This document shows positions 16,621-25,206 of a DNA stretch of 64,000 nucleotides, piece by piece. Source of the DNA: Rhizobiales bacterium 32-66-11 (GTDB lineage Bacteria > Pseudomonadota > Alphaproteobacteria > Rhizobiales > Xanthobacteraceae); contig NCEH01000038.1 in NCBI GenBank assembly GCA_002304505.1, positions 25,500 to 89,499 on the forward strand. Direction: 5' to 3'. Within the stretch, counting starts at the first letter, position 1. Each line of letters begins with the position of its first letter. The notes beneath the pieces are model-generated. The model did not search any database. It saw nothing but the letters and a program-made list of their open reading frames with translations, and was not told the DNA's origin. The position numbers were made by a program, and so were the translations under genes.

Positions 16621-17295
16621 ATGCTCAATATCGACGAGGCGAATGCCGCTTTCGTGACCTATCGCGAGATCAAGAGGCGCATCGTGGATCTGTATTACGG
16701 GGTTGGCGAGCGACTGTCCGAGGCGCGCCTGGCGGAAGACCTGGGGGTGGGCCGCTCGCCCATCCGCACCGCTTTGTCACGTCTGAAATCGGAGGGGTGG
16801 ATCGCCATCTCCCCGCAGAGCGGCACCTATATCAAGGCCCTCACCCCGCGCGAAATCCGCGAGGTGACGGAACTGCGCATGCTGCTGGAGATGCACGCCG
16901 CCGGCGCGGCCGCGACCCGCATATCGGCGCCCATGCTCAAGACCCTGCGGGCCGACTTCCGCGCCAAGGCGCCGCGCATCGCCAAGGGCGACGCCGATGC
17001 CTTCATCGCCCTCGATAATCGCCTGCACGCCGCGATTTACGACGCTGCCGACAACTCCCTGGTGCGGCAGACTCTGCTGGACCTGCGCGACAAGGTGCAA
17101 TGGATCCGCCGCGTGTGCGCGGTCTCCCAGGAGCGCGTACAGGACGGCTTCGCGGAACTCGAAGGCATCCTTGCGGCCCTCGAACGGCGCGACGCCGACT
17201 GCGCCGCCAAGGCCATGCGCGACCATGTGAAGAGTGCCGCCGCCTTCTGCGAGCGGCTCGAGGAGATCGCCATTCTTCAGCAGCGGACGCCCTGA
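16621..17295 (+). CDS. GntR family transcriptional regulator, FCD subgroup
   Basis: Regulator of 224 residues. The N-terminal winged helix (residues ~10-70) contains the GntR motif LAEDLGVGRSPIRTALSRL. The C-terminal all-helical FCD domain carries the metal/ligand residues typical of the VanR/FadR group (LDNRLHAAIYDAADN, and a late MRDHVKSA). It precedes the Ssu/Tau-type ABC operon on the same strand by 117 bp and probably controls it. Confidence 0.92.
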   Translation: MLNIDEANAAFVTYREIKRRIVDLYYGVGERLSEARLAEDLGVGRSPIRTALSRLKSEGWIAISPQSGTYIKALTPREIREVTELRMLLEMHAAGAAATRISAPMLKTLRADFRAKAPRIAKGDADAFIALDNRLHAAIYDAADNSLVRQTLLDLRDKVQWIRRVCAVSQERVQDGFAELEGILAALERRDADCAAKAMRDHVKSAAAFCERLEEIAILQQRTP

Positions 17296-17412
17296 CGGCG
17301 CCCGCCTTCGTCACCCTCACCCGCATCCCCGGCCAGGAGCGCGTTTCTTAAGTCGTTTCAAAGTTGGTCCGAGAATTGCGCAAAAAGCGCGACCGGACCT
17401 CCAGAGGAGAAC

Positions 17413-18249
17413 ATGATCATTATGGCAGCCATGGCGGGTGCGACACCCTTCATTGTCAATACGCATGCGCAAAAGCCGGTTTCTGCGCCCGTCGTCACGC
17501 TCAATGACGTGACGAAGGTCTATGAAACGGCATCCGGCGGCACGGTGCATGCGCTGAGCAAGATCAACCTTGCCATCCACGGCGCGGAATTCGTCTCCGT
17601 CATCGGGGCGTCCGGCTGCGGCAAGACCACCTTGCTGCGCATCATCGGCGGGCTCGAGGACGGGTTCGGCGGCGAGCTTGTCCTGTCGGGTCGCAAGGGC
17701 GGCGGGCCGAGCCGCGATGTCGGCATCGTGTTCCAGGACGCGAACCTGCTGCCCTGGCGCAGCATTCTGCAGAACGTGCTTCTCCCGGCGCAGGTGCTGC
17801 GCCTGGACAAGCAGGCTTCGCTCGCCCGCGCCCACGAACTGATCGAACTGGTCGGCCTCAAGGGGTTCGAGGACAAGTATCCATTCGAGCTTTCGGGCGG
17901 CATGCGCCAGCGCGTCTCGATCGCCCGCGCCCTGGTTCACAACCCCTCGGTGCTGCTCATGGACGAGCCGTTCGGCGCGCTCGATGCGCTGACGCGGGAA
18001 ACCATGAACGCAGAAGTGCTGAAGATCTGGGACGCCACCAAGAAGACGGTCTTCATGATCACCCATTCGATCACCGAAGCGGTCTTCATGAGCGATCGGG
18101 TGATTGTCATGTCGCCGCGCCCCGGCCGGGTGATCGCGGAAGTGGATATCGCCCTGCCGCGGCCCCGGCACATCTCCATGCTGAGCGAGGAAAAGTTCGG
18201 CGCCTATACCGGAAAGCTGCGCCGCCTGCTGGACGTGGGCACCGATTAA
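17413..18249 (+). CDS. Nitrate/sulfonate/taurine-type ABC transporter ATP-binding protein
   Basis: ATPase of 278 residues (SsuB/TauB group). Walker A is GASGCGKTTLL, the Q-loop is VFQDANLLPWR, the signature is LSGGMRQRVSIARAL, and Walker B is VLLMDEPFGALD. AGAGGAGAA precedes the ATG. The first ~25 residues are an extension before the usual start of the domain. It begins a unit of ATPase, permease and binding protein, followed by a broken monooxygenase gene and a flavin reductase. The set looks like uptake and desulfonation of an organosulfur compound (inference). Confidence 0.93.
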   Translation: MIIMAAMAGATPFIVNTHAQKPVSAPVVTLNDVTKVYETASGGTVHALSKINLAIHGAEFVSVIGASGCGKTTLLRIIGGLEDGFGGELVLSGRKGGGPSRDVGIVFQDANLLPWRSILQNVLLPAQVLRLDKQASLARAHELIELVGLKGFEDKYPFELSGGMRQRVSIARALVHNPSVLLMDEPFGALDALTRETMNAEVLKIWDATKKTVFMITHSITEAVFMSDRVIVMSPRPGRVIAEVDIALPRPRHISMLSEEKFGAYTGKLRRLLDVGTD

Positions 18250-18315
18250 ACCGCGTCCCACCGCATCGCTTTGTTCCGCGCGTCTTCGCGCCACCTGAAC
18301 CTGTGAGAAATCGCC

Positions 18316-19146
18316 ATGTCCCTCGACGCTACGGCTGCGGCCGAAATCCTCGCTTCCCGCAAGCGCGAGCGCCTGCGCTGGCTCTCCGTCTCCAGCGTGG
18401 ATTCCCTGATCTCCCTCGGCGGCTTCGTGATGCTGGCGCTGGTGTGGGAAGTGGCGGTGGATCTCTTCAAGGTCCCTGACTTTATCCTGCCTGCGCCCTC
18501 GGCCATCGCGGTTTCACTTTACAACGGCTTTGCCTCCGGCCTGTTCGTCTATAATTTCTTCGTCACCGCCTTCCAGACCATTGCCGGTTTCCTGCTGGCG
18601 GCGGTCATCGGAACCGCCATCGGCGCGGTGGTGGCGCAGTTTCGCATCGTCGAGCGCATCGTCTATCCCTGGCTGGTGGCGTTGCAGACCTTGCCGAAGA
18701 TCGCGATCGCGCCGCTGATCATCATCTGGGCCGGCTACGGCATCGGCTCCAAGGTGATCATCGTCGCGCTGGTGGCGATCTTCCCGGTGCTGGTGAACAC
18801 CATCATGGGGCTGAAATCCTGCGACCAGGGCAAGCTCGACCTCATGCGCTCGCTCGGCGCCGGGCGCTGGGAAACCTTCCGCACCGTGCGCCTGCCGAAC
18901 GCGCTGCCCTTCATCTTCGCCGGGCTGAACGTCGCCATCGTGCTCGCGATCCTGGGGTCGATCGTGGGCGAGTTCGTGGGCTCGAAGGCCGGGCTCGGCA
19001 ATCTTATCCTGGAAGCGAACTTCCAGTTCGACGTGGCGCGCATCTTCGCGGTGCTGGTGGTGCTCGGCGTGTTCGGCGTCGTGCTCAGCCTGATCATGCG
19101 CATGGCCCAGAGCCATTTCCTGTTTTGGAACAAGTCGCTCAGCTGA
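18316..19146 (+). CDS. Nitrate/sulfonate/taurine-type ABC transporter permease
   Basis: Inner-membrane permease of 276 residues (SsuC/TauC group) with about six helices. The EAA-type loop that contacts the ATPase is LMRSLGAGRWETFRTVRLPNALP near residue 180, and LPKIAIAPLIIIWAGYG is also typical of the group. It lies between the ATPase and binding-protein genes. Confidence 0.92.
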   Translation: MSLDATAAAEILASRKRERLRWLSVSSVDSLISLGGFVMLALVWEVAVDLFKVPDFILPAPSAIAVSLYNGFASGLFVYNFFVTAFQTIAGFLLAAVIGTAIGAVVAQFRIVERIVYPWLVALQTLPKIAIAPLIIIWAGYGIGSKVIIVALVAIFPVLVNTIMGLKSCDQGKLDLMRSLGAGRWETFRTVRLPNALPFIFAGLNVAIVLAILGSIVGEFVGSKAGLGNLILEANFQFDVARIFAVLVVLGVFGVVLSLIMRMAQSHFLFWNKSLS

Positions 19147-19192
19147 AGGCGACCCAAATAAAACCTAAAACAACCAGAGGCGGAGTTTGATT

Positions 19193-20257
19193 ATGCGAAG
19201 CATTCGTTTGTCCTTATATACGCTGGCGGCGGCATTCGCCCTCACCGGTGCTGCCGGCAGCGCCGGCGCGGCGGAGAAGGTGGTCTATGCGGTCACGACC
19301 TCCAACATCTCGGTCGGCCATGCGGCCCAATCCTCCATCCCGCTCGCGGCGGATTTCTGGAAACAGGAAGGCCTGGATGTCGAGGTGATCGGCCTGTCCG
19401 GCGCCACCGCCGGCGTACAGCAGGTGGCCAGCGGCCAGGTGGATTTCGCCACCGTGGGCGGCGACGCGCTGCTGATTGCAAGGTCCAAGGGCATCAAGGT
19501 GAAGGCCGTCTATACTTACGCCCGCAAGTCGATCTATCGCATCGTCGTCCCTGAGGACAGCCCGATCAAGAGCGTCGCCGACCTCAAGGGCAAAACCATC
19601 GGCGTGCCCGACATGTCCGCCGGCTCGGTGCCATTCTCCCGCGCTGTGCTCTCCTCCGCCGGCGTGAACCCGCAGAGCGACGTGAAATGGCTCTCGGTCG
19701 GCATCGGTGGACAGGCCGCGAACGCCTTCCGCCAGAACGTGATCGACGCCTGGGCCTCCTGGGACACGGTGATCGCGGGGCTGGAGAACAACGGCTTCAA
19801 GTTCCGCTATATCGACCCGCCGTGGATCGACGAAGTGGTCGGCAACGTAATCATCGCCCGCGAGGAAACCATCGAGAAGAAGCCCGAGCTGGTGGTGAAA
19901 GTCGCACGCGGCATCGCCGAAGCCTCGGTCTATGGTCTCACCAATCCAGATGCGGCGTTGCGCAACCATTGGAAGATGTATCCCGAGACCAAGCCGCAGA
20001 CGGTGAATGACGACACCTTCAAGCAGGCCCGCCGGATCTTCGATTCCCGCTTCAATCTCACCAAGCTGGAGCCGGGCGTGAAGTGGGGCGAGAACGTGCC
20101 CGCCCAATGGAAGCGCATGGCCGACATTTCCATCGAGGAGGGGCTGATCCCCAAGGATTTCGACGTCACCGCCGCCTACACCAACCAGTTCATCTCAAAG
20201 ATCAACGATTTCGACGCAAAGAAAATCGAGGCGATGGCCAAGGCCTCCGCATGGTGA
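19193..20257 (+). CDS. ABC transporter substrate-binding protein, SsuA/NMT1 family
   Basis: Periplasmic binding protein of 354 residues with an N-terminal signal peptide (cleavage after SAGAA, near residue 26). The mature protein has the NMT1/SsuA pattern: VASGQVDFATVGGDALL, and then DLKGKTIGVPDMSAGS. ATG 19193 is chosen because GGCGGAG is 7 bases upstream; a TTG two codons earlier is the alternative. A short tandem repeat follows its stop. Confidence 0.92.
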   Translation: MRSIRLSLYTLAAAFALTGAAGSAGAAEKVVYAVTTSNISVGHAAQSSIPLAADFWKQEGLDVEVIGLSGATAGVQQVASGQVDFATVGGDALLIARSKGIKVKAVYTYARKSIYRIVVPEDSPIKSVADLKGKTIGVPDMSAGSVPFSRAVLSSAGVNPQSDVKWLSVGIGGQAANAFRQNVIDAWASWDTVIAGLENNGFKFRYIDPPWIDEVVGNVIIAREETIEKKPELVVKVARGIAEASVYGLTNPDAALRNHWKMYPETKPQTVNDDTFKQARRIFDSRFNLTKLEPGVKWGENVPAQWKRMADISIEEGLIPKDFDVTAAYTNQFISKINDFDAKKIEAMAKASAW

Positions 20258-20273
20258 GGACGCGCTGAGCTAA

Positions 20274-20315
20274 GGCGCCAGTTATCCTAGGGCGCCAGTA
20301 TCCTAGGGCGCCACG
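20274..20315. repeat. Short tandem repeat with GGCGCC and CCTAGG palindromes
   Basis: Two near-identical units (GGCGCCAGTTATCCTAG at 20274-20290 and GGCGCCAGTATCCTAG at 20291-20306) are followed by a partial third unit starting GGCGCCA at 20307. It lies between the binding-protein gene and the broken monooxygenase gene. The function is unknown. Confidence 0.7.
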
Positions 20316-20390
20316 TGATCTGCCCGTTTCACCCATCCTGGAACAAGAAAAGCCGTGCCGCGCTTCGGCGTTGCACAAGGAGAACAAGAA

Positions 20391-21637
20391 ATGACCGAAC
20401 GACGCAAAGATCAGATGAGGCTGGGTGGCTTCTTCCATCCCACGGGCAATCACGTGGCCGCCTGGCTCGATCCCGGCGCCCAGATCGACGCCGGCACCAA
20501 TTTCGAACATTATGTGCGGCTCGCGCAAACCGCGGAGAAGGCCAAGTTCGACCTGATCTTCCTCGCGGATGCCATCGCCACCCGCGACGGCAACCTTCAG
20601 GCCCTGTCCCGCTGGCCGCAGAGCCCTACAGCCTCGCCCGCAAATACGCCTCGCTGGACCATATCAGCCACGGCCGCGCGGGCTGGAACGTGGTGACCTC
20701 CTCCAATCCGTCGGAGGCCTATAATTTCGGCCGCGATGCCCATTACGGCCATAATGAGCGCTATGAGCGGGCGGAGGAATTCGTCAAGGTCGTGAAGGGC
20801 TTGTGGGACAGCTGGGAAGATGACGCGTTCCTGCGCGACCGCGCCAGCGCCCGCTATTTCGACCCCGACAAGCTCCATTACCTCAACCACAAGGACAAGC
20901 ACTTCACGGTGCGCGGGCCGCTGAATGTCGCCCGGCCCCCGCAGGGCTATCCGGTGATCTTCCAGGCCAGCGCCTCCGACACCGGCAAGGAGCTGGCGGC
21001 GCAGATCGCGGAAGTCATCTTCACCCCGCTCCACGATCTGGAGCAGGCGCAGAAATTCTATCGCGAGCTGAAGGATCACGCGGCCAAATACGGCCGCGGC
21101 GCGGACGAGATTGTCGTCATGCCCGGCCTCAACGTGGTAGTCGCCGCGACCGAGAAGGAGGCGGACGAGAAGATCCGCTATCTCCAGAGCCTGATCCACC
21201 CCGATGTCGGCAAGGAACTGCTCTCCGCCGCGCTGGGCGGCATCGATCTCAGCGCGTGCGACGTGGACGAACCCCTGCCCGCCCATCTCGTCGCCGAGGA
21301 GCTTGGCCGCTCCAATTCGCGCGTCTCCTACATGCTCAAGGGCAATCCCACATTGCGCCAGATGTACGAGCAGTTCGGCACCGGGCGCGGCCAGCGCACG
21401 GTGAAGGGCACGCCTTCGAGCATCGTCGACCAGATGGAGAATTGGTTCGTGAACCGGGGCGTCGACGGCTTCCTCATCCAGCCGCCGATCCTGCCCTCGG
21501 GGCTCGACGAATTCTGCGCGCGCATCATCCCGGAATTGCAGAACCGGGGCCTGTTCCGCACCGAATATACCGGCAGCACGCTGCGGGAAAATCTCGGCCT
21601 GCGCCGTCCGGCAAGCATGTACGCGAAGGCGGGCTGA
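20391..21637 (+). pseudogene. LLM class flavin-dependent monooxygenase, internally deleted
   Basis: The start is good (ATG 20391 with AAGGAG 8 bases upstream). The first ~77 residues match NtaA/DszA-type monooxygenases (LGGFFHPTGNHVAAW, then GNLQALSRWPQ). From about 20621 the match continues in another frame with EPYSLARKYASLDHISHGRA to a normal C-terminus at 21637. Roughly 30 residues normally found between WPQ and EPY (the segment ending in IGLVAT-type sequence) are absent, with a frame change at the join. As read, no active enzyme can be made. It sits between an organosulfur-type ABC importer and a flavin reductase, its expected partners. Confidence 0.82.
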
Positions 21638-21695
21638 GGCGCATCGACGCCGGCGCCGCCGTTCGCCCGGCGGCGCCCCAAGGGAGGAAGAAGAC

Positions 21696-22235
21696 ATGAG
21701 CGTGCATGCGGCCTTTGAATGCGATCCCGCCCGCGAGCCCCAGGAATTCCGCCGTTGCCTCGGCCAGTTCGCCACCGGCGTCACGGTGGTGACGGCCAAT
21801 GTGGGCGGCGAGCTGGTGGGGCTGACGGTGAATTCCTTTGCCTCGGTCTCGCTGGATCCGCCGCTGATCCTGTGGTCGATCGATCAGGCGTCCAAGAGCT
21901 ACCCCAAGTTCAGCATCGCGGAACACTTCACCATCAACGTGCTGGCCCATGACCAGATCGCCCTCTCGCGCCATTTCGGCCGCTCGGGGCCGGACAAGTT
22001 CGTGGACATCGGCTGGAGCGCCGGAGAAACCGGGGCGCCGATCCTCGACAATGTCGCCGCCTTCTTCGAATGCAGCCGGGAATCCGAGCATCGCGGCGGG
22101 GATCACCTCATCCTCATCGGCCGGGTGCGGCGCGCGGTGCATTTCGAGCGCAGCACGCTGCTGTTCGCGCAGGGGCGCTATCGCATCGCCACCGACCATC
22201 CCGCCGAGGCGAGCGCGGTGCGCGTCGCCTCCTGA
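21696..22235 (+). CDS. Flavin reductase-like FMN-binding protein
   Basis: Protein of 179 residues of the flavin reductase (HpaC/DIM6-NTAB) family, which supplies reduced FMN to two-component monooxygenases. FRRCLGQFATGVTVVTA at the N-terminus, GLTVNSFASVSLDPPLILWS and the later FTINVLAHDQ are family motifs. GGGAGGAAGAAG precedes the ATG. It follows the broken monooxygenase by 58 bp. It might still serve the intact monooxygenase at 13038-14354. Confidence 0.92.
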   Translation: MSVHAAFECDPAREPQEFRRCLGQFATGVTVVTANVGGELVGLTVNSFASVSLDPPLILWSIDQASKSYPKFSIAEHFTINVLAHDQIALSRHFGRSGPDKFVDIGWSAGETGAPILDNVAAFFECSRESEHRGGDHLILIGRVRRAVHFERSTLLFAQGRYRIATDHPAEASAVRVAS

Positions 22236-22277
22236 TCCATGCCGGCCGCGCAAAAGTGCGGCCCTCGGGCCGACCCC

Positions 22278-23780
22278 TCAGATCGGCAGGCCGTGCGACG
22301 GCGCACCGAGGCGGGCGTCATGGGCTTCGCCCGCCAGCAGCGCCGCTTCGTGCGAGGGAAGCTCGCCCGCCGACTTCGGCAGGCTGATGGAGGCGCGCAG
22401 GCCGCCGGGCTGGTTGAACAGGATGATATCACCGCCGTGCCGCCGGACGATGGTGCGCGCGATGGACAGGCCGAGGCCGAGGCCGCCGGTCTCGCGGTTG
22501 CGCGAATGCTCCATGCGGAAGAAGGGCGCGAACACTTGCTCGCGGGCCCCATCGGGAATGCCCGGTCCGTCGTCCTCGACCACGATTTCGATGTTCTCGG
22601 AACCTTGCGTCACGCTCACCCGCGCGCGCTCGCCATAGCGAACCGCATTCTCCACCAGGTTGCGGCAGGCGCGGCGCAGCGCTTCGGGCCGGCAGCGATA
22701 GCTGATCTTCCCCCCTTCGGTGAAGGTGACGGCGTAGCCGAGTTCGGCGAGATCGTCGCACATGCTCTCCACCAGCGCCGGCAGATCGACCGTGCGGGTG
22801 GTTTCCGCCGTGGCTTCCTCGCGCACGAAGGTCAAGGTCGCCTCGGTCATGGATTGGATTTCGGCGATGGTGCTGAGCATCTTTTCGCGCAATTCGTCGT
22901 CCGAGACGAATTCCGCCCGCAGCCGCAGCGAGGTCAGCGGCGTGCGCAGATCATGGCCGATGGCGGCGAGCATGCGGGTACGATCATCGATGAAGCGCAC
23001 CAGCCGGCTTTGCATGCGGTTGAAGGCTTCGGCGGTGCGGCGGATATCGTCCGGCCCGGTTTCCGGCAGCGGCGCGATCTTTTCGCCCCGGCCCAGCGCC
23101 TCGGCCGCCGCCACGAGGCGGCGCATGGGCTGTGCGATGCCGCGCGCCGTTATCACCGCGATGACCGACAGCACCAGAACCGACAGGGCGAGCGAGACCG
23201 TGGATTGCGAGGTCCAGAAATTCTCCTGCGCGCGCTTGGCGAAGGCCGAGTTCAGCCACGATCCGTCGGCGAGTTGCACCGTGATGCCCATCGCGCCGTC
23301 ATCGTCCAGATAAACGAACTTTGCCGGCCGCGAGAGCGGCCACGCATGAGGCGGAAGATCAATCCAGGATGAATTGAGGACATCGACGCGCGGCGCCGCG
23401 CCGACGCCCGCTTCCGCCGGCACGGCCGTGTTCGCCTCATTGCCCGGCGGGGCGAGCGGCGGCAGCGGTTGGCCGAGATAGGACCACGCCTGCTGGCGCC
23501 ACGCCGTGGAATTCTTCGGCCGATCGGGCGAGATCCAATAGCGCGTGGTGCTGGTGCTGCTGGCGGCGAGGATGTCCTTGTGGAGCGCGGCCGGCGTCGC
23601 CTCCAGCACGCGCGCGAGCGAGGCGCAGCGGCTGAGCGTCTCGGCCTTGGCGGCCTTGCGCATCACCTGCCCGTGCTCGTCCCAGGAAATGAAAAATACC
23701 ACGGCCTGCGACAGCATCAGCGACAGAAAAGTGAAGCAGATGAAGCGCGCGGCGAGGCTACGCGTCCACAGGCGCATCAT
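22278..23780 (-). CDS. Sensor histidine kinase, EnvZ-like
   Basis: Membrane kinase of 500 residues. A first membrane helix spans residues ~12-32, and a periplasmic domain of about 160 residues is followed by a second helix (~193-211). A HAMP segment comes next, then the phospho-acceptor His276 in AAIGHDLRTPLTSLRL, and an ATPase domain with NLVENAVRYG, DDGPGIP and GGLGLGLSIA. The ATG at 23780 overlaps the stop of the response-regulator gene, giving coupled translation. The signal is unknown; the pair lies next to a small exported protein and the ior-fcc-sox operon. Confidence 0.93.
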   Translation of the reverse strand: MMRLWTRSLAARFICFTFLSLMLSQAVVFFISWDEHGQVMRKAAKAETLSRCASLARVLEATPAALHKDILAASSTSTTRYWISPDRPKNSTAWRQQAWSYLGQPLPPLAPPGNEANTAVPAEAGVGAAPRVDVLNSSWIDLPPHAWPLSRPAKFVYLDDDGAMGITVQLADGSWLNSAFAKRAQENFWTSQSTVSLALSVLVLSVIAVITARGIAQPMRRLVAAAEALGRGEKIAPLPETGPDDIRRTAEAFNRMQSRLVRFIDDRTRMLAAIGHDLRTPLTSLRLRAEFVSDDELREKMLSTIAEIQSMTEATLTFVREEATAETTRTVDLPALVESMCDDLAELGYAVTFTEGGKISYRCRPEALRRACRNLVENAVRYGERARVSVTQGSENIEIVVEDDGPGIPDGAREQVFAPFFRMEHSRNRETGGLGLGLSIARTIVRRHGGDIILFNQPGGLRASISLPKSAGELPSHEAALLAGEAHDARLGAPSHGLPI

Positions 23781-24496
23781 CACGAAGCAACCTCCGCCAC
23801 GAGGCTGTAGCCGCCGCCCCAATGGGTCTTGATCAATGCCGGGCTCTTGGGATCGGCCTCGATCTTCTTGCGCAGGCGGCTGACCTGATTGTCGATGGAG
23901 CGGTCGAACGGGTCGGCCGCCCGGCCCACCGTGAGATCGAGCAATTGATCGCGGCTGAGCACAAGGCCGGGATGGTCGAGGAACGCGCACAGCAGGCGGA
24001 ATTCGGCGGTGCTGAGCGCGACCGCGATGCCGTCCGGCCCCAGAAGCTCGCGCCGCCCGGCATCCAGCGTCCAGCGGTCGAAGCGCACCACCTTGGCGGC
24101 CAGCTGGCCCTTCTGCGGCGGCAGGCTGTGAACCCGACGCAGCACCGCCTTGATGCGGGCCAGCAGCTCACGCGGGTTGAAGGGCTTGGTGAGATAATCG
24201 TCGGCGCCCACCTCGAGGCCGACGATGCGGTCGGTCTCCTCGGCCATGGCGGTGAGCAGGATGACCGGCAGGTCCGTGGTGCTGCGCAAATGCCGGCATA
24301 GGGAAAGCCCATCCTCCCCCGGCATCATCACGTCCAGCACCACGAGATCGGGCGCATTGCGCTCCAGCAGGCGGCGCAAGGCCAGCGCATTCTCCGCGAG
24401 GCTGATGCGGTAGCCGTGCTGCGTCAGGTATTTGCCGACCAGGTCCCGGATGTCGCGATGGTCGTCCACGACGGCGATGTGATGTGCCGAGTTCAT
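23780..24496 (-). CDS. OmpR family response regulator
   Basis: Two-domain response regulator of 238 residues. The receiver has the acidic pair Asp11/Asp12, the phospho-acceptor Asp55 (LVVLDVMMPG) and the conserved Lys in LTKPFN. The C-terminal winged helix ends with DNQVSRLRKKIE and THWGGGYSLV. It is first in a two-gene unit with the kinase. Direct CGACA repeats at 10-bp spacing, the pattern typical of OmpR/PhoB-type sites, occur just upstream and on both sides of the nearby sox-type operon. They may be its targets (inference). Confidence 0.94.
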   Translation of the reverse strand: MNSAHHIAVVDDHRDIRDLVGKYLTQHGYRISLAENALALRRLLERNAPDLVVLDVMMPGEDGLSLCRHLRSTTDLPVILLTAMAEETDRIVGLEVGADDYLTKPFNPRELLARIKAVLRRVHSLPPQKGQLAAKVVRFDRWTLDAGRRELLGPDGIAVALSTAEFRLLCAFLDHPGLVLSRDQLLDLTVGRAADPFDRSIDNQVSRLRKKIEADPKSPALIKTHWGGGYSLVAEVAS

Positions 24497-24889
24497 TTCG
24501 ATGCTCCTCCCGGAACATACGCACGCCCGCCACCGCGCCCACCGGGATTATGTATCAGAATGTATCGCGCTGCGCCCGTGCGACACACTGCGATCAAAAA
24601 CTTGCCCCGCCTGCCATCGGCCGCGGCCGCAGGCCGGTGGAATGCCGGTTCGGACGCGCGTGCGGCCGCTGCCCGGCCGTTCTCCTTTCGGCGGAGATTT
24701 AGCGGCGTTCTCATCACGGATCGGCGAGCTCGTATCAGAATGCCCGCATGCCGGTACACACGACATTTCGCGACAATTTCCATGGTGCAGCGCGATAATT
24801 CTGCGACAACTCCGATCTAGCTTACGCATGCTTCGGCAACAACACGAATACGCAGATCACATCTGCGTTAAACAGACGGATATACGAAA
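24497..24889. other. 393-bp divergent intergenic region (response regulator / small exported protein)
   Basis: No gene is seen. It contains two copies of GTATCAGAATG (24552-24562 and 24732-24742), a CGACA/CGATC pair at 24571 and 24581, and the CGACA array at 24761-24808 listed separately. Promoters for both flanking genes should lie here, but none matches a consensus well. Confidence 0.55.
24761..24808 (+). promoter_or_regulatory. CGACA direct-repeat array upstream of the small exported protein
   Basis: CGACA occurs at 24761 and 24771 (10 bp apart, both followed by T-rich sequence) and again at 24804 (33 bp further, about three helix turns). The third copy, TTCTGCGACAA, closely matches the reverse complement of the CTGTCGCAGAA motif repeated upstream of iorA. 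The arrangement fits an OmpR-family binding region. Confidence 0.4.
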
Positions 24890-25102
24890 ATGCGTTACGC
24901 TATTCTTGCGCTGGTTTCCGCTTCTCTGTTCGCAACCGCCGCTTCCGCGCGCGAAACCCATCTGGAGCAGCGGCAGGCGCCGCACACCCAGGAGCTGACC
25001 ACCACCACCACCACGCCCGACCAGCGCGACCACACGCCCGTCATCTCCGAGCAGGACCGCCTGTTCCTGAAGCTCGGCGACCGCGGCATCGGCAACGGCT
25101 GA
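24890..25102 (+). CDS. Small exported protein, unknown function
   Basis: A 70-residue protein with a clear signal peptide (MRYAILALVSASLFATAASA, cleavage near residue 20). The mature part of about 50 residues is hydrophilic, starts RETHLEQRQ and has a run of six threonines encoded by an ACC repeat. I do not recognise a family. It is next to the two-component pair and has its own upstream repeat array, so it may be a target or accessory of that system. A hairpin follows its stop. Confidence 0.6.
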   Translation: MRYAILALVSASLFATAASARETHLEQRQAPHTQELTTTTTTPDQRDHTPVISEQDRLFLKLGDRGIGNG

Positions 25103-25128
25103 TCGCGCCCCGCTGAAATCGGGCCAGA

Positions 25129-25153
25129 GGGCGGTCGGCAATGCCGGCCGCCC
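25129..25153. terminator. Stem-loop between convergent genes, possible bidirectional terminator
   Basis: GGGCGGTCGGC pairs with GCCGGCCGCCC (11 bp with one T-G wobble) around the loop AAT. It lies between the small exported protein gene and the end of soxA, which converge. The downstream T run is weak (CCTTTT about 12 bases later on the plus strand). Confidence 0.45.
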
Positions 25154-25206
25154 TTGCGCGGTCATCCTTTTACGCATCTAGCCGGCGGCGCGCGCATCTG
25201 AATGCG

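Noticed and set aside
24552..24742. Two copies of GTATCAGAATG 180 bp apart as a regulatory repeat
   Set aside because: Kept only as a note in the intergenic entry. An 11-bp match at this distance may be chance, and spacing does not fit the helical phasing of the other motif.
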